The notes beneath the pieces were generated by a model. That model was given only the letters and a program-made list of their open reading frames with translations, was not told the DNA's origin and ran no database searches. A DNA stretch of 64,000 nt from Polaromonas sp. 39-63-25 (lineage in GTDB: Bacteria; Pseudomonadota; Gammaproteobacteria; Burkholderiales; Burkholderiaceae_C): positions 62,001 to 126,000 of the forward strand of contig NZ_NCJH01000011.1 in assembly GCF_002278925.1 (NCBI RefSeq), written 5' to 3'. This document shows positions 11,989 through 19,902 of this stretch, piece after piece. Within the stretch, counting starts at the first letter, position 1. The number at the start of each line of letters is the position of its first letter. Position numbers and translations under genes: made by a program.

Positions 11989-12497
11989 AGCCGGAGACTG
12001 TCATCCGGCCCATGCGGGCAGAAGACATTGCCTCGATACTTGAGATTCAATCCTGCTGCTACGACGAGACGAAGCTGGAGTCGGAGCAGTCGTTTCTCGC
12101 CAAGCTGAAGGCATCCCCGACCTCGTGTTTTGTTGCTCTGGTGCCCGACGGCCTCGCCGGTTATCTCGTTGCGGTACCGGCTGAAGCTGGCAGCCCTCCG
12201 CCCTTGAATGGTCCGTCTTTCTCCGTTCCACCCACGGCAAACGCTCTCTACTTGCACGATCTCGCGTTACACCCCGCGGCACGAGGCACGGGTGTGGCGG
12301 TCGCACTCATTGAAGCCTATTTCCAGGCGCTCAAGCAGTTGAAGGTTCAGTTCGCCTGCCTGACGGCGGTCAACGACTCGAAATCGTTCTGGGAGCGTTA
12401 CGGTTTTCGGGCGGCGGTGCCGACCGGCTCAGGCGCCGGGCACATGGAGACTTACGGTGAAGAAGCCCGATACATGAGCAGGCCCGTGAATGCTTGA
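11985..12497 (+). CDS. GNAT family N-acetyltransferase
   Basis: A 170-residue acetyltransferase of the GNAT fold, which moves an acetyl group from acetyl-CoA to an amine. The fold is seen from the N-terminal IRPMRAEDI strand-helix to the acetyl-CoA pyrophosphate loop [16 protein letters not shown] (residues about 87-102), followed by the usual SFWERYGF motif. It overlaps ygiQ by 4 bp (ATGA), which suggests cotranslation. The acceptor substrate is unknown. Base composition is somewhat lower in GC than ygiQ. Confidence 0.92.
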
Positions 12498-12703
12498 AAG
12501 GTATCTGCGTAACTTCGCTTGCTTGATCAAAGTCTCAGGGGCGGGCGTTGGCGCCTGCGGCTGGTCATGGGAACCCTGCAGGAACTGCGCGCCGCCTGCC
12601 TTGAAGTGCAGGCTGGCCCAGAGCTTCACCAGTGAAATAAGCGGCTGACCCGGCTGGCTTGCGCCGGTCTGCCATGGCGGCTTGCGGGGCGGTTTCAGGC
12701 AGA

Positions 12704-12758
12704 GAAAATGGCCTCCAGCCCAGAAGCAGCGTGCGCGAGCAGCTATTAAATCGATAGT
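12704..12758 (-). repeat. Interspersed repeat, family 1
   Basis: Reverse-orientation copy: GGCCTCCAGCCC, a variable middle ending in GCGCGAGCAGCTATTAAA and then TCGATAG. It lies about 50 bp before the AraC gene. Confidence 0.75.
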
Positions 12759-12795
12759 AATTTTGCAGCCAGACCACGCCAGCCGCACCTCGTTT

Positions 12796-12801
12796 TATAG
12801 T
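12796..12801 (+). promoter_or_regulatory. Candidate -10 box of a leaderless transcript
   Basis: TATAGT ends 7 bases before the ATG at 12809, so transcription would start at or next to the start codon. No good -35 is visible at 17 bp. GGAGG is only 2 bases from the ATG, too close for a normal ribosome binding site. Confidence 0.35.
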
Positions 12802-12808
12802 GGAGGCC

Positions 12809-13591
12809 ATGCCCCAGAATCGCACGCTGCTGCAGCAAACCACCACCCTCAAAGTCGAGCGTGTGGTGCTGCACGCGCCTTCCGCGCAATGGAGCCCGGA
12901 CTACGTCGTGGCCTCGCCGCGCCTGGTGCTGCCGGCCAGCGGCGCCACCGAATTCCGCGTGGCCGGGCAGAACGTGCTGCTTGATGGCCTGACCGCGTTG
13001 AGCCTGCCGGCCGGCCTGCTGTACCAGATGAAACCTTGTGCCGATGCCGCGCGTACCAGCATCGTCGTCAGCGCACAGCCGGGCGTCGGTCATGCGTTGC
13101 TGGCGTCCGATGCGTGGGCGCTGAGCCCGCGCGCCGTGTGGCTGCTGAGGCGGCATTGGCGCGCGATCGGTCTGGGCAGGGCTGGTGAGTCCACCCAGGT
13201 GCTTCTGCAAACCGTGCTGCGATACGCACCACCCGTCGCGCCGTTTCAAGGCCGCTCAGCACCCGCGGTGCAACGTGCGCAGCGTTTCATGGTGGCGCGT
13301 ACCGCCGCAACCGACGCCGTACCGTGGACGTTGAACGACGTAGCGGACGCTGCGTGTAGTTCGCTTTTCCATCTGGCGCGCTCCTTTCGCAAACACACCG
13401 GCCTGAGCCTGCACGGCTACCGCCAGCGGCTGCGCTTGGCCACGGCGCTGCAACGGCTGGAAGAAGGCGAACGCGACATTGCCGCGCTGGCGCATGAGCT
13501 CGGCTACAGCAGCCAGAGCCATCTGGGCGCCGCCTTTGTGCGCGAGCTCGGCGTAACGCCCGCACAAGCCCGGCGCGAACTCACAGCCTGA
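12809..13591 (+). CDS. AraC family transcriptional regulator
   Basis: A 260-residue regulator with the paired helix-turn-helix domain of the AraC/XylS family at the C-terminus: the first helix pair around LNDVADAACSSLFHLARSFR and the second around RDIAALAHELGYSSQSHLGA, ending in GVTPAQARR. The N-terminal 150 residues are an unassigned effector-sensing domain. A GTG at 12800 is also in frame, but the ATG is placed so that a TATAGT box would give a leaderless or near-leaderless message. The EamA transporter gene 66 bp downstream on the same strand is a possible target. Confidence 0.9.
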   Translation: MPQNRTLLQQTTTLKVERVVLHAPSAQWSPDYVVASPRLVLPASGATEFRVAGQNVLLDGLTALSLPAGLLYQMKPCADAARTSIVVSAQPGVGHALLASDAWALSPRAVWLLRRHWRAIGLGRAGESTQVLLQTVLRYAPPVAPFQGRSAPAVQRAQRFMVARTAATDAVPWTLNDVADAACSSLFHLARSFRKHTGLSLHGYRQRLRLATALQRLEEGERDIAALAHELGYSSQSHLGAAFVRELGVTPAQARRELTA

Positions 13592-13657
13592 AACCGTAGC
13601 AACCACAAGCGCAGGAATCTGATAGCCGCCGCCGGCCCGCGCAGCCAGACTGCGCCC

Positions 13658-14548
13658 ATGAACCGCAACCTCGCCATTGGCCTGCTGGCCGCGCTGGCCG
13701 CCGCCCTGATCGGCAGCGGCTGGCAAATCGCCTCACGCCACGGCGTCACCACCACCCTGGGGCCGCTGGAACTGGCCGTTCTGCGTTACGGCATTCCGGC
13801 GCTGGTGCTGTTGCCGTTGTTGCTGCGCACCGGGCTGTTTCCCCAGGGGCTGCCGCGCGGCCAGCTGGTCCTGCTGGTGCTGGGCGGCGGCCTGCCGTTC
13901 GGGCTGCTGGTGCTGGCGGGCGCGCAATGGGCGCCGGCCGCGCACATGGGGGTGTTCATGGCCGGCAGCGTGCCGCTGTTCACCGCGCTGGGTGTGCGGC
14001 TGGTCCATGGCGAGCGTTTCAGCGGCCAGCGCGTGGCCGGCCTGGTACTGATCGTCGCGGCCATGATGGTGTTCGCCGCGTCCACGCTGACGGGCGTTTC
14101 ATCCGCAGCCGGAAGCTGGCGCGGCGATTTGCTGTTTATCCTGGCTGCACTGCTGTGGGCTGTGTACACGCTGGTGTTCCGCGGCAGCGGCCTCACGCCC
14201 TGGCAGGGTGCGGCAGTGATCAACACCTGGTCCCTGCTGCTGCTGTTGCCGGTGCTGCTGGTGGTCGGCGCACCGCGCCTGTTGACAGCGCCATGGATCG
14301 ACGTGGCCTGGCAGGCCTTGGGACAGGGTTTGGTTGCCGGTCTGCTGGGGCTGGTGACCTACATGATTGCCATCGCGCGGCTGGGCGCGGCGCACGCCTC
14401 GCTGTCCGCCGCGCTGGTGCCCATCAGCACCGCTCTCGGCGCGGCCTGGCTGCTGGGTGAGCCGCTGGGCGCCGGGACTCTGGCCGCCAGTGTGCTGGTG
14501 GCTTGTGGTGTGGCGTTGGCCAGTGGTGCGCTGGGTCGGCGTGTCTGA
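13658..14548 (+). CDS. EamA family (DMT) transporter
   Basis: A 296-residue integral membrane protein with about ten hydrophobic segments arranged as two EamA repeats, each with the typical ...YxxPxxxAxLRY...-like and ...A...APxxMxxF...-like helices. DMT-superfamily proteins of this kind usually export amino acids or other metabolites across the inner membrane. It follows the AraC regulator gene on the same strand, so control by that regulator is possible. Substrate unknown. Confidence 0.9.
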   Translation: MNRNLAIGLLAALAAALIGSGWQIASRHGVTTTLGPLELAVLRYGIPALVLLPLLLRTGLFPQGLPRGQLVLLVLGGGLPFGLLVLAGAQWAPAAHMGVFMAGSVPLFTALGVRLVHGERFSGQRVAGLVLIVAAMMVFAASTLTGVSSAAGSWRGDLLFILAALLWAVYTLVFRGSGLTPWQGAAVINTWSLLLLLPVLLVVGAPRLLTAPWIDVAWQALGQGLVAGLLGLVTYMIAIARLGAAHASLSAALVPISTALGAAWLLGEPLGAGTLAASVLVACGVALASGALGRRV

Positions 14549-14735
14549 GCTACCTTCTCCCGGGCGGTCATTACAATTTCCCTTTGTGGGGTTTGTGGTT
14601 CCATTTTCCATTTAATTGTGCGGGGTAAACAATAGATGTCTGAAAACCGAATCCCGACAAGCACTTACGCTGCCGGGTTTCCCGGATTAATCCACAGCCG
14701 CCAAGTTACACCGCAGGTTTTGCGGTCTACATTAC

Positions 14736-14743
14736 GTTAGCCA
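14736..14743 (+). other. Cassette boundary core site GTTAGCCA (R' type)
   Basis: This octamer is the exact reverse complement of TGGCTAAC at 14928-14935, at the far end of the small gene that follows. In integron cassettes the R' core at the start of a cassette pairs with the R'' core of that cassette's own attC. A CCGCA/TGCGG-type hairpin (ACCGCA-N5-TGCGGT) lies about 8 bp upstream and may be the remnant of a preceding recombination site. Confidence 0.5.
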
Positions 14744-14745
14744 TC

Positions 14746-14934
14746 ATGGAAGAGCATTCACGCGATAAGCCTCTCATGCTGATTCGTACTTATGCGTACG
14801 TTTTGGCAGCGCTTATCGGAGGTATTGGCGCGATCGGCGTGGGTCTCGGGGCCGAGTTTTGGCACATTGCAGTTGGTACGCCGCTACTAGTGGTCGCAGC
14901 TGTTCTTCTGCGAGTCGCGAACAATGCTGGCTAA
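14746..14934 (+). CDS. Small membrane protein in a putative integron cassette
   Basis: The 62-residue product has two predicted membrane helices (about residues 14-36 and 40-57) after a short charged N-terminus. The ATG lies 3 bases after the GTTAGCC core site and the TAA stop is inside the GGCTAAC core of the attC-like site, so the frame fills the cassette exactly. No clear ribosome binding site is seen; an internal ATG at 14776 is an alternative. The GC content is visibly lower than that of the neighbouring chromosomal genes. No family is recognised, which is common for cassette genes. Confidence 0.6.
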   Translation: MEEHSRDKPLMLIRTYAYVLAALIGGIGAIGVGLGAEFWHIAVGTPLLVVAAVLLRVANNAG

Positions 14935-14988
14935 CATTTCGGTCAAGTGCGGATTGCCTTCGGCATCCGCTTATCTCAAACATTAGAC
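14929..14988 (+). other. attC-like site 1 (integron recombination site)
   Basis: The 60-bp site reads R'' GGCTAAC, then ATTTCGGTCAAG, a hairpin made of GCGGATTGCC-TTC-GGCATCCGC with one unpaired T, then CTTATCTCAAAC and R' ATTAGAC. This matches the attC plan (R''-L''-loop-L'-R') closely, including TTCNNTCAAG in the left half and CTTANCTCAA in the right half. The only departure in R' is A for the first G, which would weaken recombination. No intI gene is in the window. Confidence 0.7.
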
Positions 14989-15002
14989 CTCCCAAAACAC
15001 CC

Positions 15003-15542
15003 GTGCCAGTCCACGTAGCCTTCCTCCGAGCCATCAACGTCACCGGGCGCTTCATCAAGATGTCTGCGCTGGCGGAGCACTTCCGTACGCTCGGCCATGA
15101 CGACGCGAAGACGTACATCAACTCCGGAAATGTCATCTTCACGGCCCGTTCACGTTCTTCCCAGAAGTTGGCCACCGCTGTTGAAGTGGGTCTCGCTCCT
15201 CTTCTGGGTTTCACGTCCGAGGTGTTCATCAGAACCGCGGCCGAGGTTGAGGCTGTTGCTGCAAGAGCGCTGCATTTGCGCGAGCAGGTTCCACAATCAG
15301 GCGAGGTCAATGTTGCCTTTCTGCGTGAGCCACTCACTCCAGCTCAATCCGGCGAACTGGCCTTGCTGCGAAGCTCGCTGGACGACTTTGTCCACGAAGG
15401 GGCTCAGGTCTACTGGTTATGCCAGGGCAGGCAAATGGAGAGCAAGTTCTCCAATGCTGTTCTCGAGCGCCGGCTGCGTCTCCGAACCACGTTTCGCAGA
15501 GTCAGCATGCTGCAAGGCCTTGCCGCCGAGCTGCGCAGGTGA
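15003..15542 (+). CDS. DUF1697 domain protein, second cassette-like gene
   Basis: A 179-residue protein that begins VPVHVAFLRAINVTG (GTG start at 15003) and continues with KMSALAEHFRTLGHDDAKTY and INSGNVIF, the hallmark N-terminus of DUF1697 proteins; its length fits the family. The biochemical role of the family is not known. It starts 14 bases after the R' core of attC-like site 1, and its stop is immediately followed by a second attC-like site, so it looks like the second gene of a small cassette array. Codon and base use are less GC-biased than in the flanking EamA and acyltransferase genes. Confidence 0.88.
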   Translation: MPVHVAFLRAINVTGRFIKMSALAEHFRTLGHDDAKTYINSGNVIFTARSRSSQKLATAVEVGLAPLLGFTSEVFIRTAAEVEAVAARALHLREQVPQSGEVNVAFLREPLTPAQSGELALLRSSLDDFVHEGAQVYWLCQGRQMESKFSNAVLERRLRLRTTFRRVSMLQGLAAELRR

Positions 15543-15543
15543 G

Positions 15544-15604
15544 GTCTGACCCCTCGCAGAGTGGAAACGGGCCTCATGTTTTCGACTGAATTCATCCGTT
15601 AGCC
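15544..15604 (+). other. attC-like site 2, degraded
   Basis: R'' GTCTGAC starts one base after the DUF1697 stop, and R' GTTAGCC at 15598-15604 follows CTGAATTCATCC, which resembles the right half of attC sites. The internal stem (GTGGAAAC against GTTTTCGAC) is imperfect. The right end abuts, and shares bases with, a family 1 repeat, so the assignment is weaker than for site 1. Confidence 0.45.
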
Positions 15605-15642
15605 CTTATCCGGCGGGCGTAACCAGCTATTAAAAACGTAGC
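15601..15642 (-). repeat. Interspersed repeat, family 1
   Basis: Reverse copy: AGCCCTTATCCGGCGGGCG, then TAACCAGCTATTAAAAACGT and AGC. It lies between the cassette-like region and the acyltransferase gene. Confidence 0.75.
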
Positions 15643-15738
15643 ACTGCGGCACGTTCCAGTCACACCATCGCGGTGCCTTTGACCTTCCACAAGGCCGGGC
15701 AGGCCCGCGCAGGCGAAAATTCAGGCTTTGAACTGCCC

Positions 15739-16635
15739 ATGCTCGGACTTCTGCCTTCCTTTCTTCGTGGCGTGATTGCGCTGTGTCTGCTGGTCGTCAA
15801 CACGCTGTTCTGGTGCACGCTGCTGTTCGCCGCGTCGCTGGTCAAGCTGGTGCTGCCTTTCAAGGCGGTGCGTGTGCGCATCGACCCGCTGCTCAACGCG
15901 ATTGCCACCGCCTGGATCGCCTGCAACAGCGGCTGGATGCGGCTGACCCAGCGTACCGTGTGGGACGTGGCCGGCGTTGACGCCCTGCGTTACGAAGGCT
16001 GGTACCTGGTCAATGCCAACCACCAGTCCTGGGTGGACATTTTTGTGCTGCAGCATGTGCTGAACCGGCGCATTCCCATGCTGAAGTTTTTCCTCAAGCA
16101 GCAGCTGATCTGGGTGCCGGTCATCGGCCTGGCCTGGTGGGCGCTGGACTTTCCCTTCATGAAGCGCCACACCAAGGCCGACCTGCGCAAACACCCCGAG
16201 CGCCGCCTGCAGGACCGCGAGGCCACCAAACGTGCCTGCGAGAAGTTTGCGCTGGTGCCGACCAGCGTGATGAACTTCGCCGAGGGCACCCGTTTCACGC
16301 CCGCCAAACATGCGTCGCAAGCCTCGCCCTACCGGCACCTGCTCAAGCCCAAGGCCGGCGCGCTGGCGCTGGCCGTCAACGCCATGGGCGAAAAATTCCA
16401 CTCGCTGATTGACGTGACCATCGTCTACCCCGCGGGTGCGCCGTCCTTCTGGCAGTTTCTCTGCGGCCAGGCGCCGCGCATCATCGTGCGCGCGCAGCAA
16501 CTGCCGATTCCCCCCGAGTTCAGCGAGGGTGACTACGCCGCCGATCCGGCGTTTCGCATGTCTTTCCAGCAGTGGCTCGGCGACCTGTGGGAGCACAAGG
16601 ACCAGCAGATCGACACGCTGCTCCAGCAGGGCTGA
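15739..16635 (+). CDS. 1-acyl-sn-glycerol-3-phosphate acyltransferase family protein (YihG-like)
   Basis: A 298-residue membrane-associated acyltransferase of the PlsC superfamily, which transfers fatty acyl groups to lysophospholipid-type acceptors. The catalytic HX4D motif appears as NHQSWVD, the acceptor-binding motif as FAEGTRF, and an N-terminal hydrophobic segment (residues about 10-40) anchors it in the inner membrane. Length and the extra N-terminal helix resemble E. coli YihG more than PlsC itself. An in-frame GTG lies at 15673, but the ATG at 15739 starts just before the hydrophobic segment and is preferred. Confidence 0.88.
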   Translation: MLGLLPSFLRGVIALCLLVVNTLFWCTLLFAASLVKLVLPFKAVRVRIDPLLNAIATAWIACNSGWMRLTQRTVWDVAGVDALRYEGWYLVNANHQSWVDIFVLQHVLNRRIPMLKFFLKQQLIWVPVIGLAWWALDFPFMKRHTKADLRKHPERRLQDREATKRACEKFALVPTSVMNFAEGTRFTPAKHASQASPYRHLLKPKAGALALAVNAMGEKFHSLIDVTIVYPAGAPSFWQFLCGQAPRIIVRAQQLPIPPEFSEGDYAADPAFRMSFQQWLGDLWEHKDQQIDTLLQQG

Positions 16636-16664
16636 GATTTTCGGGCTGCGCTTCAGGTTGCAAG

Positions 16665-16721
16665 GAAAAACGGTATCCAGCTCTTGTCTGGCGGGCGCCG
16701 GCAGCTATCAATTCAGGAGTA
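16665..16721 (-). repeat. Interspersed repeat, family 1
   Basis: Reverse copy between two convergent genes: TATCCAGCTCTTGTCTGGCG, then GGCGCCGGCAGCTATCAAT and an AGGAGTAT end. Confidence 0.7.
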
Positions 16722-16781
16722 TCTGACGCGCGGCGCGGAAACTCCGTGAACCCCGACAGGCCCTGGCGACAGGCCGTTCGC

Positions 16782-19640
16782 TCAGGCCGGCGCCGGGCCA
16801 GCCGGATGCGCCTCGGTCAGCACGCGCTGCAGGATCTGCAGCACTTCGGCGTTCGTGGTCTGGGCTTTGACCAGCACGGCAGCGAACCGGGCGGCCTTGG
16901 CACGGTTCAGTTCCGTGGCGGAGAACACCACCACCGGCGGCGGCTTGTCCAGCGCCTCGATGTCTGCCATCACCTCCCAGCCCGACGCACCACGCAAGGC
17001 CAGGTCCAGCAGCACCAGGTCGAAGTGCCGCTCCCGCAGCCGCGCACGCGCTTCCTCGGGCGAGGCGGCAAACTCGAAGACGGCAAAGTCCTGGGCGATG
17101 GCGGCCGTGATGCGCTGCATGTCGAAGTCGTCCTCGACATGCAGGATGCGCGGCTTGCCTTTGGCCATGCGGTCGATGGCGAGGCGAAGTGCGAGGATCA
17201 GCTGGTTCTCGTTGATCGGTTTGTCCAGCCAGTTCGAGACGTTCAGCGGCAGGCTGTTGCACTCGATCTGGCCTTCCGCGGCCGCGGCCGACACCACGAC
17301 GATGGGCAGGTCGCGCGTGTGCGCTTGCCCGCGCAAGGTGCGGATCAGCGTGACCCCGCTCTGATCGGGCAGACCCAGGTCCACCGTCATCGCTGCGTAG
17401 CTGTTTTTCTCCAGAAAGGCCAGTGCCATGGCGGCGGTGTAGGCCCGGTCCACGTCAAAACCGCCTTTTTCGAGCATCAGGCCGATCAGGTGGGCAATGT
17501 CGCGGTCGTCTTCGCACACGAGAATGCGCGGACGGGTGCTGGCCGGCGTGCCGGCGGCAAGCGTTGCCACGGGCTGGTCGTCGGGTTGCGCCCATGGCGC
17601 CTGCGGCAGCTCAAAGAAAAAGGTGGTGCCCGTTCCCGCTTCACTCTCGAAACCCATGCTGCCGCCCAGGCGTTCGATGATCGCCCTCGAAATATTCAGG
17701 CCCAGCCCGGTACCGCTGTTCTGGCGCGTGTCGGACGAGTCGGCCTGCGAGAACTTCTGGAAGATACGCTTGCGAAACTCGTCGGGAATGCCGGGGCCGT
17801 GGTCGCGCACCTCGACCCGCACGCCCGTGCCGGCGCGCGATACATGCACTTCCACCGTCTCGTCGGGCGGCGAAAACTTCATCGCGTTGGACAGCAGGTT
17901 GGTCACGACCTGGGTCAGGCGGTCGCTGTCCGCGTGCACCTGCAAGGTCTCGTCGGGGCAAACCAGGCGCAGGCGCACGTTTTTTGCGGCGCCAAAACCT
18001 TCGTTGGCCGCGAGCGCCTGCTCCAGCAGGGGTTTGAGCGCCAGCACCTGCAGGTCGAGCTGCATCTTGCCGGACTCGATTTTCTCGATGTCCAGGATGT
18101 CGTTGATCAGCCGTATCAGGCGTTCGCAGTTGTTCTTGGCAATCTCCACCAGCGACTTGACGGCGTCGGGCAGCTGCCCGGCCACGCCGCCGGCGATCAG
18201 GCCCAGCGAGCCGCGAATGGAGGTCAGCGGTGTGCGCAATTCATGGCTCACGGTGGAGACGAATTCGCTCTTGATGCGGTCCAGGCGCTTGAGTTCGGTG
18301 ATGTCGGTTGCCAGCGAATAAAAGCCGATGACCCGGCCCTCGTCCTTGCCTTCGCCATAACGCGGGAAGTAGTTGACGACATAGTCACGCGGGTCGCCGC
18401 GAAGGTTGTTCCGGATGCGTTCGTACACCACCGGGTAACCCGCCATGACCTGTTCAACCTGGGGGATCGTGGCTTGATAGATCTTCTCGCCCAGGACTTC
18501 GCGCAGGTGTTTCCCGTCGATCTGCTCCGAGGTCAGTCCCAGCGCCTCTTCATAGGCCCGGTTGTGAAAGCGGAAGCGCCCATCCGCATCGACGTAGGAA
18601 AGCAGGGCCGGCAAGGTGTCGGTGATGTCGCGCAACTGCGTTTCGCTGTTGCGCAGCTGGGCGTTGGCATCCAGCGCGGCTTTTTCGGAGAGAACCAGTT
18701 TGCGCACCAGCGGCGCGACCAGAACATTGAGCAGCAGCATGCCAATGATTGCCAGCGCTGCCAGCAGGGGCAGGATGAACTTGAGCTGCGCGTAGATCGG
18801 CGCGTACAGCTCCTTCTGGTCGATTTTGAGCACCATCCCGAAAGCGAAAGGCGCAATCGGCGCGTAGGCCGCCACCACCTGTTCGCGCCGGTAGTCCCGG
18901 GCAACGATGATGCCGGTGTTGCCGAGCAGGGCGTGGTTCATGGGCAGGGCCTGGCCCTCGACGACGCGCGCAACGCGCTTGAACGACGTACCGGACACGC
19001 GCCCCAGAAAACAGTTCATGTCCTTGCCGCCGTCGTCCAGCGGTGCGCAGACCGCGAACTCGGCACTCTGGCCTATGGTGGCCATATCGCCAAAGACCCG
19101 GGTCAACAAGGGCAGGGCGGTCTCCGTCTTGACCTCGCCCACGCGAAGGCCCTGGGGGTCGAGAATGTCCAAGTGCGTCTGGACAATGAATTGGCCGTTC
19201 CACAGCAGGAATGCGCGGTCCTTCTGGCTCAGCAGGACCTGTTGCTCGCCACTGGGCGAAAAACTGCCGGCGCGGGTCACTTCACGGCCCCGCGCGTCAT
19301 GAAAGGACAAACCGTTGAAACCGGTGGGCAGAAACGAGGTGGCCGCCTGCTGCATCGCCAGCGTTGCCGCGGCATCGTCCGGCTTGGCCCCGAACGTTTT
19401 CAGGGTCTGCATCAGAAAAGGACGCGTTGCCACGGTGCGCGCATCGGTCAGGGCCTGGTTGATCTGGCTTTCAAACAGGCGGGCGTTGCTTTGCAGCGCT
19501 GCCTGCAGGCCGCGGCTGAGAACAGACTCCGTCTGTCGCTCCATGACGACGTACACGGCGATGCCCGCTGCCAGGGTGGTCACCAGAAAGATGATCCCGC
19601 CGATCAGGCTGATCCAGCGGTCTTGACGCATTGAAAACAA
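16782..19640 (-). CDS. Hybrid sensor histidine kinase with two receiver domains
   Basis: A 952-residue inner-membrane sensor. Two membrane helices (about residues 10-33 and 287-310) enclose a roughly 250-residue periplasmic sensor. A PAS domain (330-440) leads to the HisKA dimerisation domain with the phospho-accepting His466 in SHELRTPL, then an ATPase domain with N-box and DHGPGIP/GTGLGL motifs (575-695). Two receiver domains follow: the first with acceptor Asp754 and the second with Asp879. Tandem C-terminal receivers suggest a phosphorelay or a sink. No output regulator is adjacent. GGAGAG is 6 bases before a TTG at 19640 but 15 bases before the ATG at 19631, so the TTG start is taken. 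Confidence 0.95.
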   Translation of the reverse strand: MFSMRQDRWISLIGGIIFLVTTLAAGIAVYVVMERQTESVLSRGLQAALQSNARLFESQINQALTDARTVATRPFLMQTLKTFGAKPDDAAATLAMQQAATSFLPTGFNGLSFHDARGREVTRAGSFSPSGEQQVLLSQKDRAFLLWNGQFIVQTHLDILDPQGLRVGEVKTETALPLLTRVFGDMATIGQSAEFAVCAPLDDGGKDMNCFLGRVSGTSFKRVARVVEGQALPMNHALLGNTGIIVARDYRREQVVAAYAPIAPFAFGMVLKIDQKELYAPIYAQLKFILPLLAALAIIGMLLLNVLVAPLVRKLVLSEKAALDANAQLRNSETQLRDITDTLPALLSYVDADGRFRFHNRAYEEALGLTSEQIDGKHLREVLGEKIYQATIPQVEQVMAGYPVVYERIRNNLRGDPRDYVVNYFPRYGEGKDEGRVIGFYSLATDITELKRLDRIKSEFVSTVSHELRTPLTSIRGSLGLIAGGVAGQLPDAVKSLVEIAKNNCERLIRLINDILDIEKIESGKMQLDLQVLALKPLLEQALAANEGFGAAKNVRLRLVCPDETLQVHADSDRLTQVVTNLLSNAMKFSPPDETVEVHVSRAGTGVRVEVRDHGPGIPDEFRKRIFQKFSQADSSDTRQNSGTGLGLNISRAIIERLGGSMGFESEAGTGTTFFFELPQAPWAQPDDQPVATLAAGTPASTRPRILVCEDDRDIAHLIGLMLEKGGFDVDRAYTAAMALAFLEKNSYAAMTVDLGLPDQSGVTLIRTLRGQAHTRDLPIVVVSAAAAEGQIECNSLPLNVSNWLDKPINENQLILALRLAIDRMAKGKPRILHVEDDFDMQRITAAIAQDFAVFEFAASPEEARARLRERHFDLVLLDLALRGASGWEVMADIEALDKPPPVVVFSATELNRAKAARFAAVLVKAQTTNAEVLQILQRVLTEAHPAGPAPA

Positions 19641-19822
19641 GGGGTTCTCTCTCCGTGTCGGGGCCTTGATTATCCGCCCTGGCGCAGCCCCTGCAGACGC
19701 AAACTCATGTCAGTAATACCGCCGTTTTCGCATGTCGGGGCGTATTCCACAAGCCACGGGGGTCGCGCGGCGCCGGCATGGTGGCCACGGGCGGGCGGCC
19801 CGCGTCGGCGGCTTTGTTTCGA

Positions 19823-19881
19823 TTTGCTATTTTTATGATAGCTGTTGGCGCTTGTCTGACAAGGGCTGCAGGCTATTTTTG
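19823..19881 (+). repeat. Interspersed repeat, family 1
   Basis: Forward copy: TTGCTATTTTTATGATAGCT, then GTTGGCGCTTGTCTGACAAG and GGCTGCAGGC. The hairpin core GCTAT...ATAGC is perfect here. Confidence 0.8.
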
Positions 19882-19902
19882 TCGAATGCCGGCCAGGCCG
19901 CC

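Larger units (their letters stand above)
12498..12808. other. Intergenic region with repeat copy, upstream of an AraC gene
   Basis: About 310 bp lie between the acetyltransferase and the AraC regulator. I see no convincing gene on either strand. The region contains one reverse copy of the family 1 repeat (12704-12758) and ends in a TATAGT box directly before the AraC gene. Confidence 0.55.

Noticed and set aside
12429-12788. A minus-strand frame of about 120 codons before the AraC gene
   Set aside because: It overlaps a repeat and the acetyltransferase end, has no ribosome site and shows no family pattern.
14625-14742. A complete attC or attI site before the first cassette
   Set aside because: Only the GTTAGCC core and a short ACCGCA/TGCGGT hairpin are clear; a left half could not be placed with confidence.
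16572-19634. A very long open plus-strand frame (over 1000 codons) antisense to the hybrid kinase
   Set aside because: It is a GC-driven shadow frame; the opposite strand carries complete HisKA, ATPase and receiver motifs.
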